NCBI GenBank assembly: GCA_017993835.1
Contig: JAGOLX010000013.1
Coordinates: 1 to 64,000, forward strand
DNA length: 64,000 nt
Reading direction: 5' to 3'
Source of the DNA: Phycisphaerae bacterium
Lineage (GTDB): Bacteria > Planctomycetota > Phycisphaerae > Sedimentisphaerales > Anaerobacaceae
The notes beneath the pieces were generated by a model that had not been told where the DNA came from, did not search any database, and was given only the letters and a program-made list of their open reading frames with translations. Both the position numbers and the translations under genes were made by a program. This document shows positions 16,964-26,297 of this stretch, in pieces. The stretch's first letter is position 1. Every line of letters begins with the position of its first letter.

Positions 16964-17713
16964 CTACCACCCCATCTTCGTAAACAGAGCCGGGATAGTC
17001 CGCAGGAGGATGTAGATGTTGAGCAGGAGGGAGCGCTTCTGGATATAGAGGCGGTCGTATTTGACCTTGTGGGTGGGCTTGAGGTCGTAGAGACCTCGGA
17101 TTTGGGCGAGTCCAGTGAGCCCCGGGCGAACCGCGAGACGGGTGCCCTGGAGAGCCTTGTGCCGAGCGACGAAGAAAGGCCTCTCCGGCCGGGGACCGAC
17201 CAGACTCATATCGCCGCGAAGGATGTTGTAGAGCTGGGGGAGTTCGTCGATCCGCATCTTCCTGAGGATGCGTCCGACCGGCGTGACGCGGTCGTCGTCG
17301 CGGGACGCCCAGACCGGACCGACATGCTTCTCCGCATCATTGATCATCGTGCGGAATTTGTACAGGGTGAACAGGTGCCCCCCCTGGCCGACCCGTTCCT
17401 GGCGGAAGAACACGGGCTTGCCCGCCGTGATCCGGACGGCCGCAGCAGCCACCGCCACTACGGGCAACGTCAGAATCAGGATGAACAGCGAACCGAACAC
17501 ATCGAGCAGACGAATCAGGACCTCGGCGGCTTGAGGCAGCTCGGGAACCGAATACGCGCGCACGACAGACCGGGGTCTCGCTGGAGAAGCCACGGAGACT
17601 TGGCTTGGGCGAGGATACATGCGGGAAACCCGCCCTTGCGCCATCCCCGGCCCAACCGTCACAGCCGTCGGTTGCCTGTACTCCGCGTCACGAACACTCG
17701 CTCCTTCGCCCAT
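16964..17713 (-). CDS. Exopolysaccharide phosphoglycosyl transferase (polyprenyl-phosphate sugar transferase)
   Basis: A bacterial sugar transferase (WbaP/PglC-like) that starts a repeat unit by moving a sugar-1-phosphate onto undecaprenyl phosphate at the inner membrane. It shows one reentrant hydrophobic segment (VFGSLFILILTLPVVAVAA), FFRQERVGQGG, YKFRTM, RIDELPQLYNILRGDMSLVG with PRPERP, and PGLTGLAQIRG. It is a short form without the extra N-terminal membrane helices. The frame is open up to 18034, but that region overlaps a terminator hairpin, so a start near 17713 (MGEGASV) or a later one is more likely. It is the last gene of the EPS cluster. Confidence 0.88.
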   Translation of the reverse strand: MGEGASVRDAEYRQPTAVTVGPGMAQGRVSRMYPRPSQVSVASPARPRSVVRAYSVPELPQAAEVLIRLLDVFGSLFILILTLPVVAVAAAAVRITAGKPVFFRQERVGQGGHLFTLYKFRTMINDAEKHVGPVWASRDDDRVTPVGRILRKMRIDELPQLYNILRGDMSLVGPRPERPFFVARHKALQGTRLAVRPGLTGLAQIRGLYDLKPTHKVKYDRLYIQKRSLLLNIYILLRTIPALFTKMGW

Positions 17714-17970
17714 GCCTGCGCCCTGTTTCTCCGTGTGTCTCTGTACGCTGCTGCTCACTTTGCGCAGCACGTATGACAACCGCCATCCTTCGTCACGCCA
17801 CCCCCTCTTGACCAGCGTGATGGCCGCCATTATAGCGTGAGCGTGACACGTTTCAATACAAAAAATCCCCAATCCCGGAAGATCGGTGCCGACGCCTCTG
17901 CCATGCGTATTCTCGCCCGGCGGGTCGCATCGCACTGTGGCGGAACCACTCACAAGATCAGGAAATGCAA

Positions 17971-18003
17971 GGGGCCGAGACGCGGTATGGCGGTCTCGGC
18001 CCC
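17971..18003 (-). terminator. Hairpin terminator after the PEP-CTERM gene
   Basis: GGGGCCGAGAC (17971-17981) and GTCTCGGCCCC (17993-18003) form a perfect 11-bp GC-rich stem with an 11-nt loop. On the minus strand it lies about 40 bp after the stop of the secreted protein and is followed by TTGCATTTCC, a weak T-rich tail. Confidence 0.75.
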
Positions 18004-18044
18004 GGGATTTGCTGCCGATTTCCAGAAGACCCAAGATGGGCAGG

Positions 18045-18653
18045 TTATAGCGCTCTGCGACGCCGCAACCAACCCGTCAGGCCCGTGCCCAAACCGACCA
18101 GGATGATCGCGCCGGGCGCGGGAGCGTGGATCGTCAGGTTGTCCATGGCGAACTGGGTTCCCGACAACCGCCATCCCACGGACGTTCCGCCTGAGGAGGA
18201 GAAAACCAGTTGATCCGTGTAGCCCCAAGCGACCTGTGCCCAAGTCGGTTCCTCGGTATTGACCGTGAAGGTCGTGCTATAGAGCAACTCGCCGTCGAGG
18301 TAACCGTCGATGACGATCTGCAAATCGTCGCGCCACGCCCCGGTGAAATACGCCCCAGTGAACACGAAGGTGTCCTCGCAGGAGATCGAGACCGTCCGTC
18401 CCATGGAGTTGAACGCGACATAGCCCCCCGAAACCGTGCCGTTGGCATATCCAGATGGATTGCTGCCATAGTAGTCACCGCTCATTACCCCCCATCCCTC
18501 GCTCCACGCAAGACCTGTATATCCGCTTGGCATATGCCATGTTATGGGGTTTGCTATCGCATCGTCAAAATCGATGACCGTTGTGGCTTCCGCCGGCATG
18601 GTCATAAGAAGTGCAGTGATACCGATACCCAGGACAATTGCGTCTCTCTTCAT
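18045..18653 (-). CDS. Secreted PEP-CTERM-type protein
   Basis: A 202-residue protein with an N-terminal signal peptide (MKRDAIVLGIGITALLMTM, cleavage near AEA). The mature region is rich in Gly, Ser, Thr and aromatic residues. The C-terminal sorting tail is APAPGA, a hydrophobic stretch, then WLRRRRAL. The tail matches the planctomycete variant of PEP-CTERM signals, which in other bacteria are processed by exosortase alongside exopolysaccharide production. The body, with SCEDTFVFTGAYFTG and a DNLTIHAP end, looks like a beta-rich domain of unknown ligand. Its position within an EPS cluster fits that link. No exosortase gene is in the window. Confidence 0.82.
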   Translation of the reverse strand: MKRDAIVLGIGITALLMTMPAEATTVIDFDDAIANPITWHMPSGYTGLAWSEGWGVMSGDYYGSNPSGYANGTVSGGYVAFNSMGRTVSISCEDTFVFTGAYFTGAWRDDLQIVIDGYLDGELLYSTTFTVNTEEPTWAQVAWGYTDQLVFSSSGGTSVGWRLSGTQFAMDNLTIHAPAPGAIILVGLGTGLTGWLRRRRAL

Positions 18654-19063
18654 GTCTCACCCATCCTCAGAACTGTAGCTTTTAGGTGCTTTGATCCCCC
18701 ACCCCACGCGCACCGAGCCACCGATCCCTGGCTGCGTTTGCCAGACGCCCCCATGTATTGCTGTTGTCCGGCAACAAGACCAAGTATATCCGATCAGGCA
18801 GGCGAAGTCAAGCCCTGCGTGGCGGACACACCGACTCAAGGAGCCGCCACGGCAGTCGCGAATGAGACGCAATCTACGCTGTTACAAGGAGTTACAACCT
18901 CCCCTTAAACGGAGAAATATCCCTGTCGGGATCAAGAATGGAAAGGTCGGAAGTGAATATTCTTCGCCAGAGCAGCAAGGAAGACGGCCCCCCCGCTGGA
19001 CACATGCCCGACTCGGATCACACCCCGATGTCAAACGAGGCGCTTCTCGCTCCGGCCAGCGTC
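18654..19063 (-). other. Gap of about 410 bp without a supported gene
   Basis: It lies between the GT2 gene (ends at 19064) and the PEP-CTERM gene start (18653), both on the minus strand, so it should hold the promoter of the secreted-protein gene. A short palindrome TGTTGTCCGGCAACA is present near 18763. No gene was supported. Confidence 0.5.
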
Positions 19064-19831
19064 TCAAGAACAGGCGGGATTATGGGGCCTACTGACAAGT
19101 TCACGCACCTTGCGAACCAGCTTGGAGCAGAAGAACCGGCCGGAGAACTCCAGGCCGTTGCTATGAAATGCCCGGACGATCTCGCGGTTGCCCTGGATCA
19201 TTCCCCGGATCGTGTTGGCCCGCCCGCCCGCCCGCATTCGCACGAATGGCTTCGCGATGTACCGCACGCGGATATGGTTTCTCTCGATGAAACGAAGCAT
19301 CAGTTCAAAATCGCCTGCGATTCGATACGCAGGATCGAATCCGCCGAGGTCCCGATACAATGCGGACCGGCAGAAGAACGTCGGATGGGGCGGCACCCAG
19401 CCACGGTAGAACGCCCGAGGCCCATACTCCCCCGCTCGCCAGTAGCGAAGAACTCGGCGCGAGTCGTGCCGCCGCACGTACACGAGATCGCCGTAGACCC
19501 CGTCCACAAGGTCGGCGCTCATAGCGTCCGCGATATCGCCAATCACAGTCGACGACACGTAGACATCGTCTGCGTTCAGGAAACCGACGACGTCACCCGT
19601 TGCCAGGGCAAGTCCCTTGTTCATGGCGTCGTAGATGCCGCGGTCCGGCTCAGAGATGAACTCCCTGATCCGGCCGTTGTACCGGCCTACGACCTCCTGC
19701 GTCCCATCTGTCGAGCCGCCATCGACGATGACATGCTCGACATGCTCATACTCCTGGTCGCGAACGCTGCGAATCGTATGCTCAATCGTGGCCGCACTGT
19801 TGAAGCAGACTGTGACGATGGACACTTTCAT
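19064..19831 (-). CDS. Family 2 glycosyltransferase
   Basis: A 255-residue GT-A fold enzyme resembling WcaA-type colanic-acid transferases. MKVSIVTVCFNSAATIEHTI opens the nucleotide-binding fold, VDGGSTDGT is at about 36-44, EPDRGIYDAMNKG follows, and the metal-binding FLNADD is at about 85-89. WVPPHPTFFCRSALY is the acceptor-side loop. It adds a sugar to the lipid-linked repeat unit on the cytoplasmic face. It lies 25 bp after the pyruvyl transferase-like gene, in the same direction. Confidence 0.9.
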   Translation of the reverse strand: MKVSIVTVCFNSAATIEHTIRSVRDQEYEHVEHVIVDGGSTDGTQEVVGRYNGRIREFISEPDRGIYDAMNKGLALATGDVVGFLNADDVYVSSTVIGDIADAMSADLVDGVYGDLVYVRRHDSRRVLRYWRAGEYGPRAFYRGWVPPHPTFFCRSALYRDLGGFDPAYRIAGDFELMLRFIERNHIRVRYIAKPFVRMRAGGRANTIRGMIQGNREIVRAFHSNGLEFSGRFFCSKLVRKVRELVSRPHNPACS

Positions 19832-19856
19832 TCAAGATCACGACCCATCCGAAAGA

Positions 19857-20960
19857 CTATCGATTCATGACTGACCTGATGAACTCGATCTCAGCCGTCC
19901 TCAGATTATCCAACGCCGGCAGATCAAGTCGCGTCGGCTGCTGAAAAATGGTGGTTGCACCGACTCGTTCGATGATCTGCGCTCGCGGGCTCTTCGAGAA
20001 GAGCATGGCAGTCCCGCCATAGGCCATGGTCACCACACACGCATGAATGCGGTCAGCCAACGTCAGCACGGAATTCGCATAGACTGCGAAATACCCGTAG
20101 GGCACGTCCATGGCAAACGCCCCGGGGCCGTAGTAGAGCTTCCGATGGCAGAGCGGGTTCGTTTGATGGTCCGTTCGCAGGAGAAGATACTCGCCGACTC
20201 GATCCTGCTTCGTTCTCTTGAGACCAAGCACCCCGGCCAGATAGCCGTAGTACTTGCCCAGGCGGTCGCTCGCAAATCGCTTGTGACCCGGAAAATGGAT
20301 GTCGAGAACACCGGCCTCGAAAGGGATACGACAAGAGTTGTAGCCCAGCCGCCCCCAGACCGGCGTCTCGCTGGCTGCGAGCAACGTACATATCGGCTCA
20401 GGTCCTTTGTCGAAGTTCAATGCAATATACGGCGGATAGTCCAATTTGACGGCCGGACAAGCCAAGGGCAGGAAATACGCGTTGTCGATGCCGTCATGGG
20501 AATGGACAGCAAGATCCCTGAAGTTCTGGTATGTAACAGAGTCACGGGAGACGAATACATACGGTGGGTACTCGCGAAGCAACTCTCTGCAGAGCTGTGT
20601 CTCCCGCTCGCTGTAGTCGAACTGCCCCACCCCCAACAACACCAGGCGAGTGCCCCTTCGCTTGAGAATCTCGAGCGAATCCGCCCAAAGCGAAGGGAAG
20701 CTGTATGTGAGGAGGCTGCCGCTGAGTACGACGTACTCTGCATCAACATGATCCAACAGCCTGGCACTGTTGGCCGGCTCGACCTTCTTCCCGTATCGCC
20801 AGTATCCGGCTTGATCCGTGAACAACTGGACCGCACGGTCGCCGCATGCCTGAGACATCACATACCGGGCGCCAAGCTGAAAAAAGGCATTCCCGATATT
20901 CGTGGACCACGTCCCCGCCGTTACGATGATCGGACGATTGGCAATTGTCTCGACAGTCAC
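19857..20960 (-). CDS. Polysaccharide pyruvyl transferase family protein
   Basis: A 367-residue protein starting at GTG 20960 with GGAGAA upstream. It shows NIGNAFFQLGARYVM near the N-terminus, VVLSGSLL, LLGVGQFDYSE, SRDSVTYQNF and a late ADRIHACVVTMAYGG. The pattern of an early GNxG, a central S-R-D and a late D-R-x-H matches the pyruvyl transferase fold, which adds ketal pyruvate to exopolysaccharide sugars. The exact acceptor is unknown. Confidence 0.8.
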   Translation of the reverse strand: MTVETIANRPIIVTAGTWSTNIGNAFFQLGARYVMSQACGDRAVQLFTDQAGYWRYGKKVEPANSARLLDHVDAEYVVLSGSLLTYSFPSLWADSLEILKRRGTRLVLLGVGQFDYSERETQLCRELLREYPPYVFVSRDSVTYQNFRDLAVHSHDGIDNAYFLPLACPAVKLDYPPYIALNFDKGPEPICTLLAASETPVWGRLGYNSCRIPFEAGVLDIHFPGHKRFASDRLGKYYGYLAGVLGLKRTKQDRVGEYLLLRTDHQTNPLCHRKLYYGPGAFAMDVPYGYFAVYANSVLTLADRIHACVVTMAYGGTAMLFSKSPRAQIIERVGATTIFQQPTRLDLPALDNLRTAEIEFIRSVMNR

Positions 20961-20979
20961 CCGGGTTCTCCTTGAATCA

Positions 20980-22119
20980 CTACCTCACAGACCGAACTGC
21001 TTTCTGCAGTTCTTCGACCGTTCTACCACAGCACGCATCCCAACTGAACTGTGCTGCCCTGGCAACCGCGCGTTTCCGGGCTATCTCTGGCTGGTCGTGC
21101 GGCAGACGCAGGACATCGCCAATTCGCTCGGCCAAGGTGCGGGACTCACCGGCCGGATAATACCAGGCTGCATCTGCAAACATCTCAGGTAAGGGCGGGT
21201 TCTTCGTCGATATGCACAAGGAGCCATTCGCCATGGCCTCCAAGGCAGTATTGGGACACGCCTCCACCCGGCTTGTCATAACAAACGCCGCACAGTTCCT
21301 GTAACACCACGTCATCTCAGGTCGGCCCAGCAGACCCACAAAGTGCACGTACCGCTCCAGATCTCCTTCTCGCAGCAGTCGCTGCAACCTGGCATAGTAC
21401 CTGGACATTCCCTGGCCCACCTTCCCTGCGATCACCAGTGGCGGCAGATCAGTGAGACAACGCAAGTGGCACCACGCGTCGATGAGATCCTCCAACCCTC
21501 TGTAGGGATATATGAGTCCGGCGGTAAAGACAAAACGCCCAGAATAATCAGCAGGCACGGCATCGGGCTTCCGCAGGGACGCATCCCGATGCAGGTCTGT
21601 ACCGTGATGCACCACGCCCACCCGGTCTTCGGCCAGGCCAAGCTCACCCGTAAGGTAGTCTTTCACGAACTGAGAGATGGCGATGACCCGATTGGACTGG
21701 GAAACCGCTCTTCTCATCTGGCGAAATCTCGCCCAGTTCCGAAACCGCTCCACACAGTATCTCGAATTGTGCGGCGTCATGGGCATCATGTTGCGGACCA
21801 TGTTAACAACAGGAACGCTGCCAAACGAGCAGAATCGTGATGTCGGGATGAACAGAACATCCGGCGCAAACTGGTCAATTGTTCTTCTCTCCAAGCCGGT
21901 CAGCCCCCCCCTTATCAGGGAGGCGGACCGTTGCAGCGGCAACCATTGTGCGGAACCGTCGCCCACTCCGCGTCCGGAGAGATCAATCGACTGGGGCACT
22001 CCAACAAGCAGCGAACTCACCTCAGGATGAGCAGCCAATCGAGGCACTAGGTTCCGCAGGTAATTCCTGTACCCCCCGCTCATCCCTCCCGCAGTCAGGT
22101 TCAGCATGCAGATCCGCAT
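20980..22119 (-). CDS. Family 4 glycosyltransferase
   Basis: A 379-residue GT-B enzyme. N-terminal MRICMLNLTAGGMSGGYRNYL has the glycine-rich acceptor-domain loop, and VIAISQFVKDYL and VVHHGTDLH lead into the donor domain. FVFTAGLIYPYRGLEDLIDA and the C-terminal EACPNTALEAMANGSL (the E-x7-E donor-binding motif) are typical of GT4. It probably adds a sugar to the EPS repeat unit. A 19-bp spacing to the pyruvyl transferase-like gene supports one operon. Confidence 0.88.
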   Translation of the reverse strand: MRICMLNLTAGGMSGGYRNYLRNLVPRLAAHPEVSSLLVGVPQSIDLSGRGVGDGSAQWLPLQRSASLIRGGLTGLERRTIDQFAPDVLFIPTSRFCSFGSVPVVNMVRNMMPMTPHNSRYCVERFRNWARFRQMRRAVSQSNRVIAISQFVKDYLTGELGLAEDRVGVVHHGTDLHRDASLRKPDAVPADYSGRFVFTAGLIYPYRGLEDLIDAWCHLRCLTDLPPLVIAGKVGQGMSRYYARLQRLLREGDLERYVHFVGLLGRPEMTWCYRNCAAFVMTSRVEACPNTALEAMANGSLCISTKNPPLPEMFADAAWYYPAGESRTLAERIGDVLRLPHDQPEIARKRAVARAAQFSWDACCGRTVEELQKAVRSVR

Positions 22120-22200
22120 GGGAAGACGCTTAACTCAGCATTCGTCAATAACGCCTATTGCCAAGATCCTGTGAGAGGAAGACAGGCGTGTGTCTTCGAA

Positions 22201-23307
22201 TCACGATGATATCCCACAGATCACCTTCCGGGCCCGCTTCTCCCACGTATGGTGTTGGAGGAGGGCTTCATAGGCATTCCGGGCCAGGTCTTCCCGATAT
22301 GTTATATCCTCACACCGTCGGATGGCATCGACCCATTGTTCAGGATCATCCGGCTCGACTAAGATGGCCATTCGTTCGTTCAAAACCTCGCGCAGGACAG
22401 GTAGATCGGAGGCGATAATGGCCTTTCGAGAGGCCATGTACTCGAAGAGCTTCATGGGCGACATCCAAGGAACCGTGTTCAAATGGCTGTGAGGATTGAG
22501 GATCTCCTTCTGATAGGGCATCAACAACACGTCGCACTTGGCACAAGCCTGGCTGATGACTGCGGGTTCCAGAAACCCGTGAAAGAAGGCGTTCGTTGTA
22601 GCCTGCCTCTTCCAAGCATCGATATCGCCATCGGTGCCCCCGACGATGTGAAAATCATGCTGGGGCAGTTCTCTCGCACATGCGATGATGATCTCGATGC
22701 CTCGTCCTGGATACAAATGCCCTGTATAGCCGACCTGGAGAGTGGTCCTGCACGGCGGCCAGGCGAGGCCACTGTCCGATGACAGAGCGGGAACAGCAGC
22801 CGCATCATGGCAGACCACGATCTTGTCCGCGATGTCGAATCTGGACACATACAACGACTTGAGTGCCTCGGAGATCACGACAAGCCTGACCAACCGCGGA
22901 TTCCTCAAAAGGACTGTCTCCAGATAGCGAATCAAACGATTGTACGGCGCTGCATGAGCCTCGTAGACGACTCGAAAACCCATTCTGACCGCCAGCGAAA
23001 CCCCGTAGATATCCCTGGCATAGATGAGGACATCGCGACGATCGTAACCCCTGAGCGTCCGATAGAGCTTCGGGAGTAGACGAGCGTTGATCCCTTTGAC
23101 CTTTCTGCAGCGAATAGGCACCAACTGGAAAGAGCGTTCGACACCGTAGTAGTGGAATGTGTCTTCAACAGGGTGCGAGCCGAATTGCTTGGCTATGAGC
23201 GTTACGTCATGGCCATTCAGGGCGAAGGCTTCGCACATCCGCATGACCTGAATACCATTAGCCGAACGTGAAGGCAGGTTGGACGCAGACAGATATACGA
23301 TCTTCAT
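22201..23307 (-). CDS. Family 4 glycosyltransferase
   Basis: A 368-residue GT-B enzyme from ATG 23307 (a GTG codon immediately precedes it). MKIVYLSASNLPSRSANGIQ is the acceptor-domain loop. LQVGYTGHLYPGRGIEIIIA starts the donor domain, and PMKLFEYMASRKAIIASDLP is the sugar-nucleotide-binding region with the E-x7-E-type element. It lies within the EPS run, between the polymerase and another GT4 gene. Confidence 0.88.
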   Translation of the reverse strand: MKIVYLSASNLPSRSANGIQVMRMCEAFALNGHDVTLIAKQFGSHPVEDTFHYYGVERSFQLVPIRCRKVKGINARLLPKLYRTLRGYDRRDVLIYARDIYGVSLAVRMGFRVVYEAHAAPYNRLIRYLETVLLRNPRLVRLVVISEALKSLYVSRFDIADKIVVCHDAAAVPALSSDSGLAWPPCRTTLQVGYTGHLYPGRGIEIIIACARELPQHDFHIVGGTDGDIDAWKRQATTNAFFHGFLEPAVISQACAKCDVLLMPYQKEILNPHSHLNTVPWMSPMKLFEYMASRKAIIASDLPVLREVLNERMAILVEPDDPEQWVDAIRRCEDITYREDLARNAYEALLQHHTWEKRARKVICGISS

Positions 23308-23337
23308 CACGATTACCCGTGACTATCGCGAGGATAG

Positions 23338-24867
23338 TCACAACAGAGGTTCTGATACAGGCCGGGGGTGTTCTCGACGTATGAAATACGTCCCCACTAT
23401 GCGAAGAGACTGTACAGCAAGGAGATATGCGAGTGGCGACAGACAAAGAATGAACACCCGAAGAAAGTCAAGGTCAAACACCTTCCAAATCACAACCGGC
23501 ACCAGACTCCACCCCAGCAGAAGCAGAAAAGGCATCGCGCGGCGACTGGGGACGGCGAGAACCGCCAGGGCAGCAACGAAGATCACGTAGACGCCGACCC
23601 GTGACATGAGATACGGCATACGTGCTTGAACTCCTGGGAAGAACACCTGGACAGAAATCAGCACTGTCAGCAACACCAGAAATGGATTCCGCCTGCATCG
23701 GCGTTGCCATTCAAAGATCATCCCGAAGAAGAGACCTATCATATAGCCAAATATCAGAACCGATGGCCACCCACCCCAGGAGTACAGTTCAGCACCAGCG
23801 GCATAGTTGGCGCCTATGGTCCCACCATATGGATTCTCCCCGCCATAGAAACGTTGAATTACGTATCCATACAGTGTATCCGTCCCGGGAATTACCATCC
23901 CAGGTACAAATCGGCCCACGACACCCGCCGCATTGAGGACACCTGTGTAGGGCATTTTGTCTGGGACCGTTCGCAGAATCCACGCTGCGTCGTCGACCCG
24001 ACAATACCCAACCAACGACAGACGCAACACACTGAATATGCCAACGTCTGCCAAGCCACGCGAGAGCAGGTGACCAAAGCGGGCATACACAAGAGCACCG
24101 AAAAGCAGCAGGAAGATGAGTACAAAGCATGCCAGACGGCGCACACGTATCCTTCCTACTGCGTATTTGTAGACCAACAGGAAACACACAATGGCAGCAA
24201 CAACTCCTCGGCGGCCCCCGTATAGTGATGTCATGCCGATCGTGACAAAAGTCGCCGCAATGCCTACTCGAAGTCGAACAAGCGACCTGCCGGAAAACAG
24301 AATCATTCCAAGGGCACCGATCAACATAGAATGCCCCAGCATTAGGAGCATGTAATAGACAGGCGACTCGACGAAGCCTTCGTCCGCATACAAGGCCCGT
24401 TCAGCAACGACAAGGCCAATGCCTCGTTGCCGTAGCAGTATACTGAGAATGAGCAGATTAGCCGCCACCCCCAACGCGAAGAACAGAAGGCTGGCGCCCC
24501 ACCCTCTCACAGCAAGATGTCGCGACCACTCCTCGCGTATTTGGACGACATCGTCGTCTGCCTGTCGACCGGACAAAAACCGTATCGAGATCAGGCCCGC
24601 CGCAATGACAAAATAAGACACCGAAAGCAGGCCAGCCGCACGCAAAGCCTCTGTGCCATGCGTCCTTGTTATGAGCTTGATGGCTTTATACTCGACGCCT
24701 GATAGATCAGAGACCAAGGGAGCTATGCCTAAGTCATTCGTGGCTTGCAGCACCAGCAAGAGAAGAGGACAACCCTTCCATCCTGGCCAGCGTGAATGCA
24801 GCAATCCCCAGGCAAACGCCGCACCAATGGCAACTACCCCTGCGTAGACTATGTGCTCAAATCGCAT
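23338..24867 (-). CDS. O-antigen/EPS polymerase (Wzy-like), multi-spanning membrane protein
   Basis: A 509-residue very hydrophobic protein with about eleven or twelve predicted membrane segments, for example IVYAGVVAIGAAFAWGLL, LLFFALGVAANLLILSIL and PYLMSRVGVYVIFVAALAVL. Large loops sit near DTLYGYVIQRFYGG and GENPYGGTIGANYAAG. Length, topology and setting between GT4 genes and a flippase fit a Wzy polymerase that joins lipid-linked repeat units on the periplasmic side. Wzy sequences are weakly conserved, so the call rests on topology and context. Confidence 0.75.
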   Translation of the reverse strand: MRFEHIVYAGVVAIGAAFAWGLLHSRWPGWKGCPLLLLVLQATNDLGIAPLVSDLSGVEYKAIKLITRTHGTEALRAAGLLSVSYFVIAAGLISIRFLSGRQADDDVVQIREEWSRHLAVRGWGASLLFFALGVAANLLILSILLRQRGIGLVVAERALYADEGFVESPVYYMLLMLGHSMLIGALGMILFSGRSLVRLRVGIAATFVTIGMTSLYGGRRGVVAAIVCFLLVYKYAVGRIRVRRLACFVLIFLLLFGALVYARFGHLLSRGLADVGIFSVLRLSLVGYCRVDDAAWILRTVPDKMPYTGVLNAAGVVGRFVPGMVIPGTDTLYGYVIQRFYGGENPYGGTIGANYAAGAELYSWGGWPSVLIFGYMIGLFFGMIFEWQRRCRRNPFLVLLTVLISVQVFFPGVQARMPYLMSRVGVYVIFVAALAVLAVPSRRAMPFLLLLGWSLVPVVIWKVFDLDFLRVFILCLSPLAYLLAVQSLRIVGTYFIRREHPRPVSEPLL

Positions 24868-24962
24868 GTCGAGATACGCTGATCTTCATAAAGCACATGG
24901 AGTGAACGAGAACGACCCGGACCCCACCGCTAACAAATGCGAGCCGACGAGTGACGGCGTCT

Positions 24963-26297
24963 CTATGCATTATCACACTCAGCGCGGTCAAGATCCAACA
25001 CGACGATTACACGCTTTCGCCGAAGAGCAGAGTCAAAACAAACCCGCCCTGCCGCTCGATCCCAACGAGGGTGCAGATCGCATCGTTGAGGGCCTTGATA
25101 GCGGAATGGGCTGAAGAACCGTCCTACCTCTCCGAGGACCTTCTGGCGGACCGAGTAGACGTAGAGAGCTTGGTCTCCCAGTCGATCCGGGTATGCGTCG
25201 GTCACCAGCCGCTCGCCGCAAGGGCTGAGCGACGGATGCCCGTCTTCCGAAGGCATTGTGTGCATAGGCGTGCATTGGACCGCGTGATCGGAGCTAACCG
25301 TGTAGACGTAGTACCCCCGGCTTCCTTCGTGAGGATAGCGGAAACAGATCAACCGATCGTCGGCGAGCCAATTGAAATGGGATGCCATTGCAGCGTCATC
25401 AAGGACGTGTAAGGACCCGTCGGCGAAATCGTAGAGCATCAGCCTATTCCGCCGCCCTCCCTCCGGAATCCACAGGTGCAGGAAAACGATGCGTTTCCCA
25501 TTCGGACTGAACAACAGGTGGTTAATATAGTGCGGGACGCCCGCCATGGAAGGCAGCGGTCTGAAATCCGCGACCTGGCGCAGGCTCAGGAGCAGCTCGT
25601 GACTGCCGGTTTCCAGGTCCACCTGCCAGATACCGTCGCCATCGGGGCATGCCTCCGCCGCCGTCTCATCGGGAAGATTGGCATAGCCATACCCCGGCCG
25701 CAGCCGTTCGAGACGGGAGAAGTTCAGCGTAACGCCCCATCTTCCCGCCGGATCGATTGCATAGATCGGTAGATCATAGGACTTCACAACATCTCGAGTG
25801 AATACACACTGGATCACGCAGCCATACTTGCCCTCGACAAGCCGATTGTACAAGACCAGTCGATCCAGGTCCTTCGGGAACCACTGCAGCATGCAACCCT
25901 GCTGCCAGCTCCATGTGGCGGTCTCGCCAAACTGGTGAAATTCAGCCCTGCCAGAGACTACAGATGACCAGTCGAACCAGCCCACCTTCACAGGGAAACT
26001 CGCAGCCCTCTTCGACCAATCTTTCCTGTACGTCATGGCCATTGCCAGGATCTTGTTGTCGTCGCCGCTAAACGGGGTCTTGTCGTAATACCCGAACCAC
26101 GTCGGCAGGCCCTCAGCAGTCAAGTGGTACAGACGATACGGGATTGTCCGCCCCGCTCGCTCGTGCGAATGGGAGAGATATCTACGGCACGAACGAATCG
26201 TTCTGAGACCATGGCCGCGAAGCGCTCGCAGGTGACGCATCACACCCGCTCTTCGAGCCACGGGTCGCAGTAGTCGCTCAACAATGCTCAACCGCAT
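24963..26297 (-). CDS. WD40-like beta-propeller protein of the EPS cluster
   Basis: A 444-residue protein. After a basic N-terminus it has repeated blade-like segments: WFGYYDKTPFSGDDNKILAM, HYINHLLFSPNGKRIVFLHL, HFNWLADDRLICFRYP, EDGHPSLSPCGERLVTDAYP and CDLHPRWDRAAGRVCFDSA. The S-P-x-G-x-x-[IL]-V/A pattern is that of TolB/WD40-like propellers. No signal peptide or catalytic motif is evident. Its start overlaps the flippase stop by 20 bp, so it is part of the operon. It may bind or sense the polysaccharide, or scaffold the synthesis complex (inference). Confidence 0.6.
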   Translation of the reverse strand: MRLSIVERLLRPVARRAGVMRHLRALRGHGLRTIRSCRRYLSHSHERAGRTIPYRLYHLTAEGLPTWFGYYDKTPFSGDDNKILAMAMTYRKDWSKRAASFPVKVGWFDWSSVVSGRAEFHQFGETATWSWQQGCMLQWFPKDLDRLVLYNRLVEGKYGCVIQCVFTRDVVKSYDLPIYAIDPAGRWGVTLNFSRLERLRPGYGYANLPDETAAEACPDGDGIWQVDLETGSHELLLSLRQVADFRPLPSMAGVPHYINHLLFSPNGKRIVFLHLWIPEGGRRNRLMLYDFADGSLHVLDDAAMASHFNWLADDRLICFRYPHEGSRGYYVYTVSSDHAVQCTPMHTMPSEDGHPSLSPCGERLVTDAYPDRLGDQALYVYSVRQKVLGEVGRFFSPFRYQGPQRCDLHPRWDRAAGRVCFDSALRRKRVIVVLDLDRAECDNA

